Shown piece by piece: positions 28,728 through 38,103 of a stretch of DNA of 64,000 nucleotides. Every line of letters begins with the position of its first letter. The stretch's first letter is position 1. The DNA comes from an uncultured Candidatus Poseidoniales archaeon (GTDB taxonomy: Archaea > Thermoplasmatota > Poseidoniia > Poseidoniales > Thalassarchaeaceae), in contig CABXDN010000002.1 of assembly GCA_902511005.1 (NCBI GenBank), positions 117,900 to 181,899 on the forward strand, read 5' to 3'. The notes beneath the pieces are model-generated. The model was not told where the DNA came from. It worked only from the letters and a program-made list of their open reading frames with translations, and searched no databases. A program made the translations under genes and the position numbers.

Positions 28728-29483
28728 ATGGCTGTGACATCACCTCTCTTCAACGTACTTTGGGACGAGTATATTATTTGGTCATTAATAGTAGGAGTTT
28801 TTACCTTCGGATGGCTATATCACCATTCATTTGCATATCGTTCTACTGATGGAGAAAAACTCCCAAATGTTGACGAAATAAAAGTTGGTGTTTTCCCAAA
28901 GCATAATGATGACTTAAGATTGGAAGTAGCGTGGACTGTTTTGCCTTTTCTACTAATAATATATTTGACATATATCTCATGGGCACCATTGGATCATGTT
29001 TGGGCAGCACCTGGCTCAGATGCTAGAGGAGACGAATGTTTATTGGGTGAATCCTCCAATAATATCTTCTATGCAGATACAGGTTTCGTAAACTCTGAAT
29101 GCTATCACGTAATTGGAATAACCGGGCAACAGTGGTTTTGGTCATTTGATTGTAATCCAGATTTAGATGAAGAATTTACAATGAGGGATTATAATTTAAG
29201 TGCTGATTTGTGTGCTGTTTCGAGCCAAATGGTAGAAGGTTATGGGATGCAACCTGTGATTAATCTCAAGGCTGGCGAAACATATCTACTAGTGATGGAA
29301 TCAGAAGATGTGACACATGCTCCTTGGTTCTTAGAATTAAGCACAAAGGAAGATGTATTGCAAGGCCAAAAAACAACGATGTGGCTTCCTATGACTGACG
29401 TAGGTGATTCATTGATTCTCTGTACAGAATACTGCGGAGATGCACATTCATTGATGGCTGCTGTTGTATCAGTTCATAGTTAG
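28728..29483 (+). CDS. coxB: Cytochrome c oxidase subunit II
   Basis: Two TM helices, QQWFWSF, CuA ligands DVTHA and CTEYCGDAHSLM. Confidence 0.93.
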   Translation: MAVTSPLFNVLWDEYIIWSLIVGVFTFGWLYHHSFAYRSTDGEKLPNVDEIKVGVFPKHNDDLRLEVAWTVLPFLLIIYLTYISWAPLDHVWAAPGSDARGDECLLGESSNNIFYADTGFVNSECYHVIGITGQQWFWSFDCNPDLDEEFTMRDYNLSADLCAVSSQMVEGYGMQPVINLKAGETYLLVMESEDVTHAPWFLELSTKEDVLQGQKTTMWLPMTDVGDSLILCTEYCGDAHSLMAAVVSVHS

Positions 29484-29494
29484 GAGAGATAAAT

Positions 29495-31870
29495 ATGGAT
29501 AGAGAAAAAATTGTATCTAGAACTTTAGTAATTTTTGTCATTGTACTCTTAGGTATGGTCGCAGTTCCATCGGCTACTTCTTTACCTACGGGCGTAGCAG
29601 GAGTCAAGGACTCTGGATGTAATTGCCACGGAGCCTTAACGAGTGATTCAGTAGTACCAACCTTGGAAGGCTTACCAGATATATACAACTATTCAGAAGT
29701 ATATACTTTGAATATAGGTTTTACAGGAGGACCTGCTGATCCCGCAAATATTAATCAAGGTGGATTTAATTTATGGGTAAGTGATGGAATAATTAGCCCT
29801 AGTGATGCATCTGTTCAATCATGGAACCCTAATGAAGTATCACATACTGATGCAGGTAATGACCAAACTAGTTGGACTGTCGAATGGACCGCTCCTGCTA
29901 ATGATAGAAACATCGAATTTATTCTTCATACCAACTCCGTTAACGGAAATGCTGGTAGTTCAGAAGGAGGGACTTCTGGGGATGAGTGGAATAGACTCAG
30001 TGTCCAAGTATCATCCCCAATAGTAGTATTAGAACAAGCAAATCCATATACAGTATTGACTACTCTTATTGTAGTTAGTTTCGTATTGTTATTACTTGTT
30101 TTGACTTTCATATTCTACCAGAATAATCCTGAATCATTCGATTGGGAACATTTTGCACCATGGATTGCGGGATGGTTAACTACAACTGATCACAAGAGAG
30201 TTGGTACACTATACTTCCTAGCAGGATTCTTTTTCCTTGGAATTGGAGGAATTATGGCTATACTAATTAGAATTCAACTAATGGTGCCAGGAAATGATTT
30301 CTTGACTCAAGACCAATATAACCAATTTTTCACTCTTCATGGCACTACAATGATATTTTTGGCAGCTATGCCTCTCATTAATGGAGCTGCGAATTGGATG
30401 GTTCCACTACAAATTGGAGCACCAGATCTTGCTTTACCGAGATTAAACGCTATGAGTTTCTGGTTACAACCAGTTGGTGCATTTTTAATTTTCACAGGAG
30501 TTTTCTCAGGAACGGGAGCCGACACAGGTTGGACTGGATATGCCCCCTACATTGTGAGTGAGACAGCCCATGTAGGGACAACGATGTGGGTTGCTGGACA
30601 AATACTACTGGTTGCATCATCGACTCTAACTGGGATTAATTTCTTGACAACTATTGCAGTAATGAGAGCTCCTGGAATGGGTTGGATGCAGATGCCTCTA
30701 TTCACATGGTCAATTCTTGTAGCTAATCTAATGCTGTTCCTATCAATTCCTGCATTCGGTGTTGGACTAATACAAGTATATCTGGATAGAGTGATTGGTA
30801 CCGCTTTCTATGATGCCGCGTCGGGAGGAGACCCTTTGCTTTGGAGCCATTTATTCTGGTACTTTGGACATCCAGAAGTATACGTTGTTATTGTACCTGC
30901 TTTCGGGATTATATCTGAAGTAATTGCAACTAGTGCTCGACGTTCGGTATTTGGATATCGTTCAATGGTCTACGCAATGGCTGGAATAGGAATTGTATCA
31001 TTTATCGTATATGGCCACCATATGTTCACTTCAGGAATGGATCCTACACTGAGGTTCGTAACCATGCTGACTACGATGCTTGTTGCCGTTCCTACGGGCA
31101 TAAAAATATTCAACTGGTTAATGACAATGAATGGAGGTAGTTTGGTCTATCGGACCCATACACTATGGGCTCTAGGGTTCTTAGTAACATTCACATTGGG
31201 TGGAATTTCAGGTATGTTTTTCCCGAGTATGGCCATGGATTTACATTTCCATGAATCATACTTCGTAGTCGCCCACTTCCATTATGTACTGGTCGGAGGT
31301 ACCGTTTTCGGACTATTCTGTGGAGTTTACTATTGGTTCCCTAAGATGAGTGGAAAGATGTTGAATGAAAAACTAGGTGTACTACACTTCTTGACAGCAT
31401 TCGTAACATACAATGGTATATTTTGGCCTATGCATAGATTAGGAGTATGGGGGATGGCACGCCGTCATCATACTTACTTTATTTCAGTCGATGAGGTCAG
31501 AGGAGTCGATGGAGAAGTAATCACTGAAGCAGTTATTGGAGCACTACCTCCAGAAGCTGCCGGATGGAATATGTTTATCACAGTCTGTGCAATATTATTC
31601 TTCTTCAGTAACTTCATTCTAGTTGCTAATGTAATCATATCCCTAGTAAGAGGACAAAAAGCTCCTGCTGATCCATGGGGAGGTTGGAGCTTCGAGTGGA
31701 TGACATCTTCGCCACCACCTACTCCATCATTCGGACGATTTGAAAATGGAGAATGGTATGACTTGCCTACACTTACAGATGCCAATGAGCATATAGCCCA
31801 TGAGCCAAGTAAGCTTGGAATATGGTTTAGCAAACTTATGGTAGCAGATAAAGAGGAGGTGGACAATTGA
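29495..31870 (+). CDS. coxA: Cytochrome c oxidase subunit I with N-terminal secreted domain fusion
   Basis: WLTTTDHKRVGTLYF, HPEVYVVIVPAFGIIS, YGHHMFTSG, HFHYVLVGG; extra N-terminal domain with signal, DSGCNCHG and TM before the oxidase core. Confidence 0.95.
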   Translation: MDREKIVSRTLVIFVIVLLGMVAVPSATSLPTGVAGVKDSGCNCHGALTSDSVVPTLEGLPDIYNYSEVYTLNIGFTGGPADPANINQGGFNLWVSDGIISPSDASVQSWNPNEVSHTDAGNDQTSWTVEWTAPANDRNIEFILHTNSVNGNAGSSEGGTSGDEWNRLSVQVSSPIVVLEQANPYTVLTTLIVVSFVLLLLVLTFIFYQNNPESFDWEHFAPWIAGWLTTTDHKRVGTLYFLAGFFFLGIGGIMAILIRIQLMVPGNDFLTQDQYNQFFTLHGTTMIFLAAMPLINGAANWMVPLQIGAPDLALPRLNAMSFWLQPVGAFLIFTGVFSGTGADTGWTGYAPYIVSETAHVGTTMWVAGQILLVASSTLTGINFLTTIAVMRAPGMGWMQMPLFTWSILVANLMLFLSIPAFGVGLIQVYLDRVIGTAFYDAASGGDPLLWSHLFWYFGHPEVYVVIVPAFGIISEVIATSARRSVFGYRSMVYAMAGIGIVSFIVYGHHMFTSGMDPTLRFVTMLTTMLVAVPTGIKIFNWLMTMNGGSLVYRTHTLWALGFLVTFTLGGISGMFFPSMAMDLHFHESYFVVAHFHYVLVGGTVFGLFCGVYYWFPKMSGKMLNEKLGVLHFLTAFVTYNGIFWPMHRLGVWGMARRHHTYFISVDEVRGVDGEVITEAVIGALPPEAAGWNMFITVCAILFFFSNFILVANVIISLVRGQKAPADPWGGWSFEWMTSSPPPTPSFGRFENGEWYDLPTLTDANEHIAHEPSKLGIWFSKLMVADKEEVDN

Positions 31871-32934
31871 GCGGACACGACGATGAACATCATCATCCAA
31901 GTGCATGGGGACCTCATGATTGGAGTCATGGTGCTCCACACAATTCATGGGCTCCTTTGATAATGAGTGTCGGATTTGGAATATTCTTGTTCATGCTTGC
32001 TGGCGCATTTACAAATGGTATATTCGATGCAAGCTATGTCCCGCTGGTTTTTGTTGGACTTCTGGTTTCATTATTTGGATTAATTATTTGGTGGAGACAA
32101 GATATGTCTTTCGATGGAACATATGAGCCGATGTCAACTGGTGCACCGTTCAAAAATATACAGATTCGTAAAGTTTCAATTTGGGTATTCTTAATGTCGG
32201 AAATGATGGTATTCACATCCCTGTTCAGTACATACATCAGATATAGAACCGGTATTGAAAACTGTCAGACGGTATTTGAGAGAGGAGATTGGGTAGAACA
32301 GGGATATACATTAGAAGCGGGAGAAGCTCTAATTTGTTTTGAACCGGCTAGTCACCTAATAGCATCAAGTATGTGGCACATTGCACCAGGGGCAATAAAT
32401 ACATTCGCTCTAATTATTTCATCATTTACAATTGTTCAAGCACTAAGATGGGCTAAGAAACCATTGGGAACCATTGACGAAGAAGTTCGTAGAAAGAGAG
32501 TATATAGATATCTTGGAAGTACATGGATTTTAGCAATAATTTTCCTTGCATTAAAGATGACTGAATGGTTCATTGGTTTCTATGTCCCTGAAATAGAGGT
32601 TCTAGGAATACACGAACATCATATTCATTCTCTATATTCTGAAGGTTATTTGATTAATGCAGATCATTATCATCATCATGATTGGGTAGATGAAGCTACA
32701 GGAGCAACTATGCTTGCAGACATTAGTGTCAGCGCATCTACTTTCTACGTAACCACAGGAACACACGGTGTTCACGTCTTTGGAGGAATAATTGGATTAA
32801 CATATATGACATTCAAAGCATGGACTGGCGGATACACTCCAACAAATGCAGTATCGATTGAGTATTTCGGTCTCTACTGGCACTTTGTCGACTTAGTTTG
32901 GGTACTAGTATTCCCATTCTTCTATCTATATTGA
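31867..32934 (+). CDS. coxC: Cytochrome c oxidase subunit III (TTG start, 4-bp overlap with coxA)
   Basis: WVFLMSEMMVFTSLFSTYIRYR, THGVHVFGG, YWHFVDLVWVLVFPFFYLY. Confidence 0.93.
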   Translation: MSGHDDEHHHPSAWGPHDWSHGAPHNSWAPLIMSVGFGIFLFMLAGAFTNGIFDASYVPLVFVGLLVSLFGLIIWWRQDMSFDGTYEPMSTGAPFKNIQIRKVSIWVFLMSEMMVFTSLFSTYIRYRTGIENCQTVFERGDWVEQGYTLEAGEALICFEPASHLIASSMWHIAPGAINTFALIISSFTIVQALRWAKKPLGTIDEEVRRKRVYRYLGSTWILAIIFLALKMTEWFIGFYVPEIEVLGIHEHHIHSLYSEGYLINADHYHHHDWVDEATGATMLADISVSASTFYVTTGTHGVHVFGGIIGLTYMTFKAWTGGYTPTNAVSIEYFGLYWHFVDLVWVLVFPFFYLY

Positions 32935-32945
32935 GGTGAAAAAAA

Positions 32946-33305
32946 ATGGCACATTACACAATTATGGGAAAAGACCCCTACTGGATGAATTTCTACGGAT
33001 TAATGATTTTGACTTTAATAGAGGTCGCAGCAGTTGGTTTGGATTTATCCGAAACAGCCGCTAATATTGGTTATACAGAGAAAAAGTTGACTTTAGTAAT
33101 ATTAGTTGGTATTGGTGTACCTAAATTCATAATGATTGCGGCTATATTTATGCATCTTTTTGGAGATGAAGATTCTAAGATTCTAACCCTCACAGCGCTA
33201 TTCCCTGCGTTTTTCATTATTGTCATGATACTATTCATCGGATTAACACATCCTGAAGCCACTACTGGATTACCAGAGTGGTGCAGACCTGGATTCTACA
33301 GTTGA
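32946..33305 (+). CDS. Cytochrome c oxidase subunit IV-like small membrane protein
   Basis: Three TM helices, KFIMIAAIFMHLFGDE, directly after coxC. Confidence 0.8.
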   Translation: MAHYTIMGKDPYWMNFYGLMILTLIEVAAVGLDLSETAANIGYTEKKLTLVILVGIGVPKFIMIAAIFMHLFGDEDSKILTLTALFPAFFIIVMILFIGLTHPEATTGLPEWCRPGFYS

Positions 33306-33348
33306 AGATTGTAAAGTTCATCTCTGATGAGTGATTCGATAGAGCGCG

Positions 33349-33434
33349 GCCGAGATCGCATAGCCCGGTATTGCGGTGGATTTGAAATCCACTGTCCATT
33401 GGACGCGGGGGTTCAAATCCCTCTCTCGGCGCCA
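33349..33434 (+). tRNA. tRNA-Ser(TGA), CCA encoded
   Basis: GCCGAGA/TCTCGGC acceptor, GTGGA-TTTGAAA-TCCAC anticodon arm, long variable arm, GGGGG-TTCAAAT-CCCTC, G discriminator + CCA. Confidence 0.95.
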
Positions 33435-33437
33435 CTA

Positions 33438-34484
33438 TCACTCATTAGGAATCGAAGATGCACCGCGGACTGTGATCTGATTTTCATGATACTTCATTGA
33501 AACAGGGGTTGTTAGAACCGCTTCACCATCTACATTAACGAACATTATTGGATTATGGCGTTCATTGGATGGATTGCCATCTTTATCAACTGCTCTAACT
33601 TCAAGATACTTCGAGGGTTGCATACTAATTTTACCCCATTTCCCTATATGTTTTCCTTTTTCTAATGGACCCATTATCAGGAGCATCTGTAACTTAGAAA
33701 GCCCAAAGGCCAGTATTAGCGAACCATGATTCTGAATAGGTGAGGCTCCAGGTGTCACTTTGAATCCTCCACCAAATGTCTGGCATTGAGAAAGGCAAAA
33801 TAAGCCTGAAAAATCAACTATACGCCCTAGTTGATCATCTATTTTTATCCAACCACGTTGCTTCTTCCAACCAAGTATTGCTCTTATTCCTAAAAAGGTA
33901 TATTTCATCTGGCCTCTAATCCATTTGAACTTACCTTCATTTTTCATACGATTTACTGCAGATGTTACTCCAGAATCAACTTCTAAGAAACTCCAACGAA
34001 CCATGTTTCCATCAATATCAGGGGCGCCATCAACTGAGTGATGTTCAGGGTCAGGAATTGTGTTATGGCCAATCGCAGGGGGACCTTCGACCCTTACTGC
34101 ACCTACTCTTCTATCGGTACCCGAAACTAGGATATCTATTGCACCTTGCATATCTGGGAATTTTTTTCCTCTGGGAATAGGTATTCCATGAGCTCGTGCA
34201 TAATCATTACCACTGCCTATTGGTAAAATTCCTAATGTCATTTTTGAAGTTCTAAGACCTGATGCAACCTCATGGACTGTACCGTCGCCTCCAACTGCAA
34301 CTACAATTTCATAATCTCCACTAGATAGATTATGAGCAATCTCTGTTGCATGACCAGGATACTCGGTTTGGTGTAAATCTATTTCAAAGCCCGCCATCTT
34401 CAAAGCAGGCTCGAATAAGTCCCATTGTTTCATAGATAATCCATCTCGAGCCTTGGGGTTAAGGATACACGCAATACGTGTCAT
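33438..34484 (-). CDS. Diacylglycerol kinase/YegS-family lipid kinase
   Basis: NPKARDG, AVGGDGTVHEVASGL, GILPIGSGNDYAR. Confidence 0.9.
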   Translation of the reverse strand: MTRIACILNPKARDGLSMKQWDLFEPALKMAGFEIDLHQTEYPGHATEIAHNLSSGDYEIVVAVGGDGTVHEVASGLRTSKMTLGILPIGSGNDYARAHGIPIPRGKKFPDMQGAIDILVSGTDRRVGAVRVEGPPAIGHNTIPDPEHHSVDGAPDIDGNMVRWSFLEVDSGVTSAVNRMKNEGKFKWIRGQMKYTFLGIRAILGWKKQRGWIKIDDQLGRIVDFSGLFCLSQCQTFGGGFKVTPGASPIQNHGSLILAFGLSKLQMLLIMGPLEKGKHIGKWGKISMQPSKYLEVRAVDKDGNPSNERHNPIMFVNVDGEAVLTTPVSMKYHENQITVRGASSIPNE

Positions 34485-34545
34485 GATTACACCAGTAAGG
34501 AGTTATGACTTGAATGCTCCCAAAGCGAGGAATCATGAGTAAAGG

Positions 34546-35658
34546 ATGTTTCGAACGTTTAGAGGGCATCCTATGGACGATGAAGATTTCATGCGTCGAG
34601 CTATTGAATTGGCTGAAAGAGGAAGATACTCAGTCAGACCGAATCCACTTGTTGGTTGTGTCTTAGTGAGAGATGGAAAAATCATTGCTGAAGGATGGCA
34701 CGATCATCTTGGTGGACTTCATGCCGAGCAAATGGCAATCGCAGATGCTGAATCTAGAGGTGTAAAAACTCAAGGATCCATTGCCTATGTGACTCTTGAA
34801 CCATGTAATCATTTTGGAAGAACTCCTCCTTGCAGTGAAGCATTAATGTGGGCTGGAGTGAAAAAAGTGGTCATTGGAGCAGCAGATCCTAATCCAATCG
34901 TTAGAGGAGGGGGCTTGGAAGCTCTAAAAAGAGAAGGAATAGATATTGAAATCGGCATTCTAGAGAAAGAATGCAATCAGCAAATGTTTGCATTCATGCA
35001 TTGGTGTAAATATAGAAGACCATATGTACTCCTGAAAGCGGCTACAGATAACAATGGAAGAATAGACGGAGATCCAGAAAAACCCGCAGTAAGGTTCTCA
35101 TCAAAGGAATCATTAGAAATGGTACATGAAATAAGAAGAGATTCGATGGCGATTATTGTAGGGATTAATACTGTAATCAGAGATAATCCTAAGTTAACAG
35201 TAAGAGGTGAAAAAAATTCTGATAATGATGTTTTACCAAAAAGAGTTGTAATTGACCCAAGAAATAGAATTCCCAATGATTGCTACTTAATGACAACTTC
35301 AGATGCTGAAACATATCTAATCAATGCAGAAAAATATGATTCGACTGATGATAAAGAACATGTCAATAGGATTGTCTTACCTTCAGAAAATGGAAAAATA
35401 GATGTTAAGAAGATACTTGATTACTTGGGAGATTTAGAAGTTCAAACATTGTTATTAGAGGGAGGGTTAGAAACCTGGAAACGTTTCTTAGAAGAAAAAC
35501 TTGTAGATTCCGCTCATCTTTGTATATCAAAAATAGAATTAGATGCAAAAAATGAAGATTATTTCAATAAAAGTCATCTTGAACAAGCAGGATTAATCGA
35601 GAAAGAACAAATTAAACTCGGTAACGATATAATTAGTAAATGGGAAAGAAATGAATAA
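34546..35658 (+). CDS. ribD: Bifunctional riboflavin biosynthesis protein RibD (start likely ATG at 34573)
   Basis: GGLHAEQMAIADA, YVTLEPCNHFGRTPPCSEAL deaminase and C-terminal reductase. Confidence 0.93.
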   Translation: MFRTFRGHPMDDEDFMRRAIELAERGRYSVRPNPLVGCVLVRDGKIIAEGWHDHLGGLHAEQMAIADAESRGVKTQGSIAYVTLEPCNHFGRTPPCSEALMWAGVKKVVIGAADPNPIVRGGGLEALKREGIDIEIGILEKECNQQMFAFMHWCKYRRPYVLLKAATDNNGRIDGDPEKPAVRFSSKESLEMVHEIRRDSMAIIVGINTVIRDNPKLTVRGEKNSDNDVLPKRVVIDPRNRIPNDCYLMTTSDAETYLINAEKYDSTDDKEHVNRIVLPSENGKIDVKKILDYLGDLEVQTLLLEGGLETWKRFLEEKLVDSAHLCISKIELDAKNEDYFNKSHLEQAGLIEKEQIKLGNDIISKWERNE

Positions 35659-35660
35659 TA

Positions 35661-35735
35661 TGGTGGGCCGTCCAGGATTCGAACCCGGGGCAAGGCGTCC
35701 GAAGCGCCCCATTTTATCCACTAAACTAACAGCCC
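35661..35735 (-). tRNA. tRNA-Arg(TCG), CCA encoded
   Basis: Minus strand GGGCTGT/ACGGCCC acceptor, loop CTTCGGA, GGGTTCGAATCC T arm, A discriminator + CCA. Confidence 0.95.
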
Positions 35736-35766
35736 TTGTTATTAGGCGTGCAGGGGTAATATGATT

Positions 35767-36921
35767 TCAATGCAACGGATGACAAACGACAACCATGCGT
35801 GCTAAACTCTTGTGAACTTTGACTGGTGAACGTATAACAACGCTCCAACCTATAGCATTTATTTGATTCTCAATTTCACTCCAAGGTCTACCCATTACGA
35901 TATAATCAACCTCTGGATCATTGTCAAGAGATTCCGCCCCTGCGGGCAGCATAGTAGATATTGTAGACTTAGGATCAATTTCTAACGCTTGGACCAAGGC
36001 AGCTAAAAATAATTCAAGGCCGTCATCCGATTTCCAAGCGTTACGGCCATATGGTGGATCAAAGACAAATATACAATTATTCTTTTTATCCCATAGTTTA
36101 GCTATATTCTTAACACTGCATTTTTCTACTTTGATTCTACCTAAATTGTTCTTATCTGCCCATGACAGATTTTTTTTTGCACCATAAACCATAGTAGGAT
36201 CTAAATCACTAGCACATACGTCCATTCCTTGTAGTAGGGCTTCTATCGCTATACCTCCTGTGCCACAAAAAGGGTCGATCATTGTTGTTGGATTAATTTT
36301 CTCTCTATGAGCTAGAGATATCAATAATTTTGCTAATCTAGGTTCGAGAGATATCGGTTTGAAAAATGGTCTTTCCATTGGTTGCCGTCCAATAAAATTA
36401 GGTTTAACCCATTTATTTTCCCTAATTCCCCATATAATACAAGGATTACTTACTACTGAGTCCCAGTGCACTTCGCCATCGACTTTACCAGCAACGATAA
36501 TAATAATCTCATATTGTGGATTATTTAAATCGACAGGATTTTGCTCAGAATATAATTGAGCCCCCACTTCCTTTTCTAAATCTCTACGAGATACACCTTT
36601 TACTCCCGACCCTAATTTTTTACTTCTGACAGCGAAACTCCCTAAAGGCAAATTTTCCCGAGACCAATTAGATATTTCTTGAGATAATTTGGTGAAATCA
36701 GTCTCATTAGAAAAACCCCCGAAATGAATTAAGTCATCTACTAAAGCAGCAGATGATAAACGTAAAAGAAATTTATCTTCAATCCCCTTATCCAACAATA
36801 TAAGACGAGGATGTAGTATCTTAAAATCACCAAATAATGATTTGATTTCTGAACGAAAAAGGAATGGATGCCATCCACTTCCAAGAATTAGAGTTCCTGA
36901 CATTACGTCACCTATGTTCAC
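35767..36921 (-). CDS. tRNA (guanine-N2) methyltransferase, Trm-G10-like
   Basis: RPFFKPISLEPRLAKLL, IDPFCGTGGIAIEALLQGMDVCASDLD, DPPYGRN. Confidence 0.85.
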   Translation of the reverse strand: MNIGDVMSGTLILGSGWHPFLFRSEIKSLFGDFKILHPRLILLDKGIEDKFLLRLSSAALVDDLIHFGGFSNETDFTKLSQEISNWSRENLPLGSFAVRSKKLGSGVKGVSRRDLEKEVGAQLYSEQNPVDLNNPQYEIIIIVAGKVDGEVHWDSVVSNPCIIWGIRENKWVKPNFIGRQPMERPFFKPISLEPRLAKLLISLAHREKINPTTMIDPFCGTGGIAIEALLQGMDVCASDLDPTMVYGAKKNLSWADKNNLGRIKVEKCSVKNIAKLWDKKNNCIFVFDPPYGRNAWKSDDGLELFLAALVQALEIDPKSTISTMLPAGAESLDNDPEVDYIVMGRPWSEIENQINAIGWSVVIRSPVKVHKSLARMVVVCHPLH

Positions 36922-36990
36922 CCGTGTCCGACTTCAACCCTAAATGCCTCGACGTCGGCCATAGCATGAAGACGGGACAGGCGGAGTATC

Positions 36991-37995
36991 ATGGGATGTA
37001 ATTTGAGAGATTTAGCGCCTTCTCAGCCTATCGATTTGGGTGAATTAAAAGGTGAAAAGGTAGCCATTGATGTATTCCTTAATGCATATCAGTTCATAAC
37101 TAGTTTAACAGGTCAAGATGGTAAGCCATTATCGTATAATGGTAAACCTGTGGCTCATCTCATGGGATTCTTAGATAGAGCGACAATAATGATGGAAGAA
37201 GGTATTGATCCTGTTTTCATTTTTGATGGAAAACCACATCAATTGAAGATGGAAACATTAACCGGGAGGAAAGAAAGGAAGATTAATGCTGTTTCAAAAT
37301 GGGAAGCAGCAATTGAAGCAGGAGATATGAGTGCTGCTAAGAAATTGGGTCCTCAGACTGCCGAATATACTAGAGAGATGGTTGCAGAAACTAAAGAAAT
37401 GTTCGATTGTTTAGGAGTAACATGGTTGGAAGCACCAATGGAAGCAGAAGGAGCCGCTGCTGTTCGTTGTAGAAATAACGAAGTCTTTGCAGTTGCAAGT
37501 CAAGATTGGGACACTCTGCTTTATGGAGCTCCTGTAATGATTAGAAATCTTACATCTCATGGAACGAGGAAATTTGGAAGAGTGCTCCAAGCCGAAAAAA
37601 TTGTACTCAAAGAAATGCTCGATTTACATCAAATTACATATGAACAATTAGTTGATTTAGGGATAATGATTGGTACAGACTTCCATGAAGGAATAAGAGG
37701 TATAGGGCCAAAGACTGGTTTGAAGTTAATTAAAGAACACGGAACAATGGAAAAAATTTCTATTGTTAAAGGGTTCGATTTGCCGGAAAATCTAGATGAA
37801 ATTAGAAAACTTTTCACCGATCATCCTATTCACCCTATACCATTACCAAAATCATCAAAATCTATAGAAGAAAAACTTACTGACTTTGCTAAATCCAGAG
37901 GTTTTGGTGAAAATAGGATAAAAAGAGCGATTACCAGATTGGCCAATGCTAATAGATTGAAATCGGATAGTCAACCAACTTTATTCGATTTTTGA
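36991..37995 (+). CDS. fen: Flap endonuclease 1
   Basis: VAIDVFLNAYQF, EAPMEAEGAAAV, ASQDWDTLLYGA, LGIMIGTDFHEGIRGIGPKTGLKLI; C-terminal QPTLFDF PIP box. Confidence 0.96.
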   Translation: MGCNLRDLAPSQPIDLGELKGEKVAIDVFLNAYQFITSLTGQDGKPLSYNGKPVAHLMGFLDRATIMMEEGIDPVFIFDGKPHQLKMETLTGRKERKINAVSKWEAAIEAGDMSAAKKLGPQTAEYTREMVAETKEMFDCLGVTWLEAPMEAEGAAAVRCRNNEVFAVASQDWDTLLYGAPVMIRNLTSHGTRKFGRVLQAEKIVLKEMLDLHQITYEQLVDLGIMIGTDFHEGIRGIGPKTGLKLIKEHGTMEKISIVKGFDLPENLDEIRKLFTDHPIHPIPLPKSSKSIEEKLTDFAKSRGFGENRIKRAITRLANANRLKSDSQPTLFDF

Positions 37996-38103
37996 AAAGG
38001 TTGCGACTCTCCCTAGGACTGTATCGCCCTAGGGGAGTCTGTCGCTGCATGACATCTACGATGTTGCAGGCTAGCAAAAAAATCTAGTATTCCAATTTCT
38101 CAA

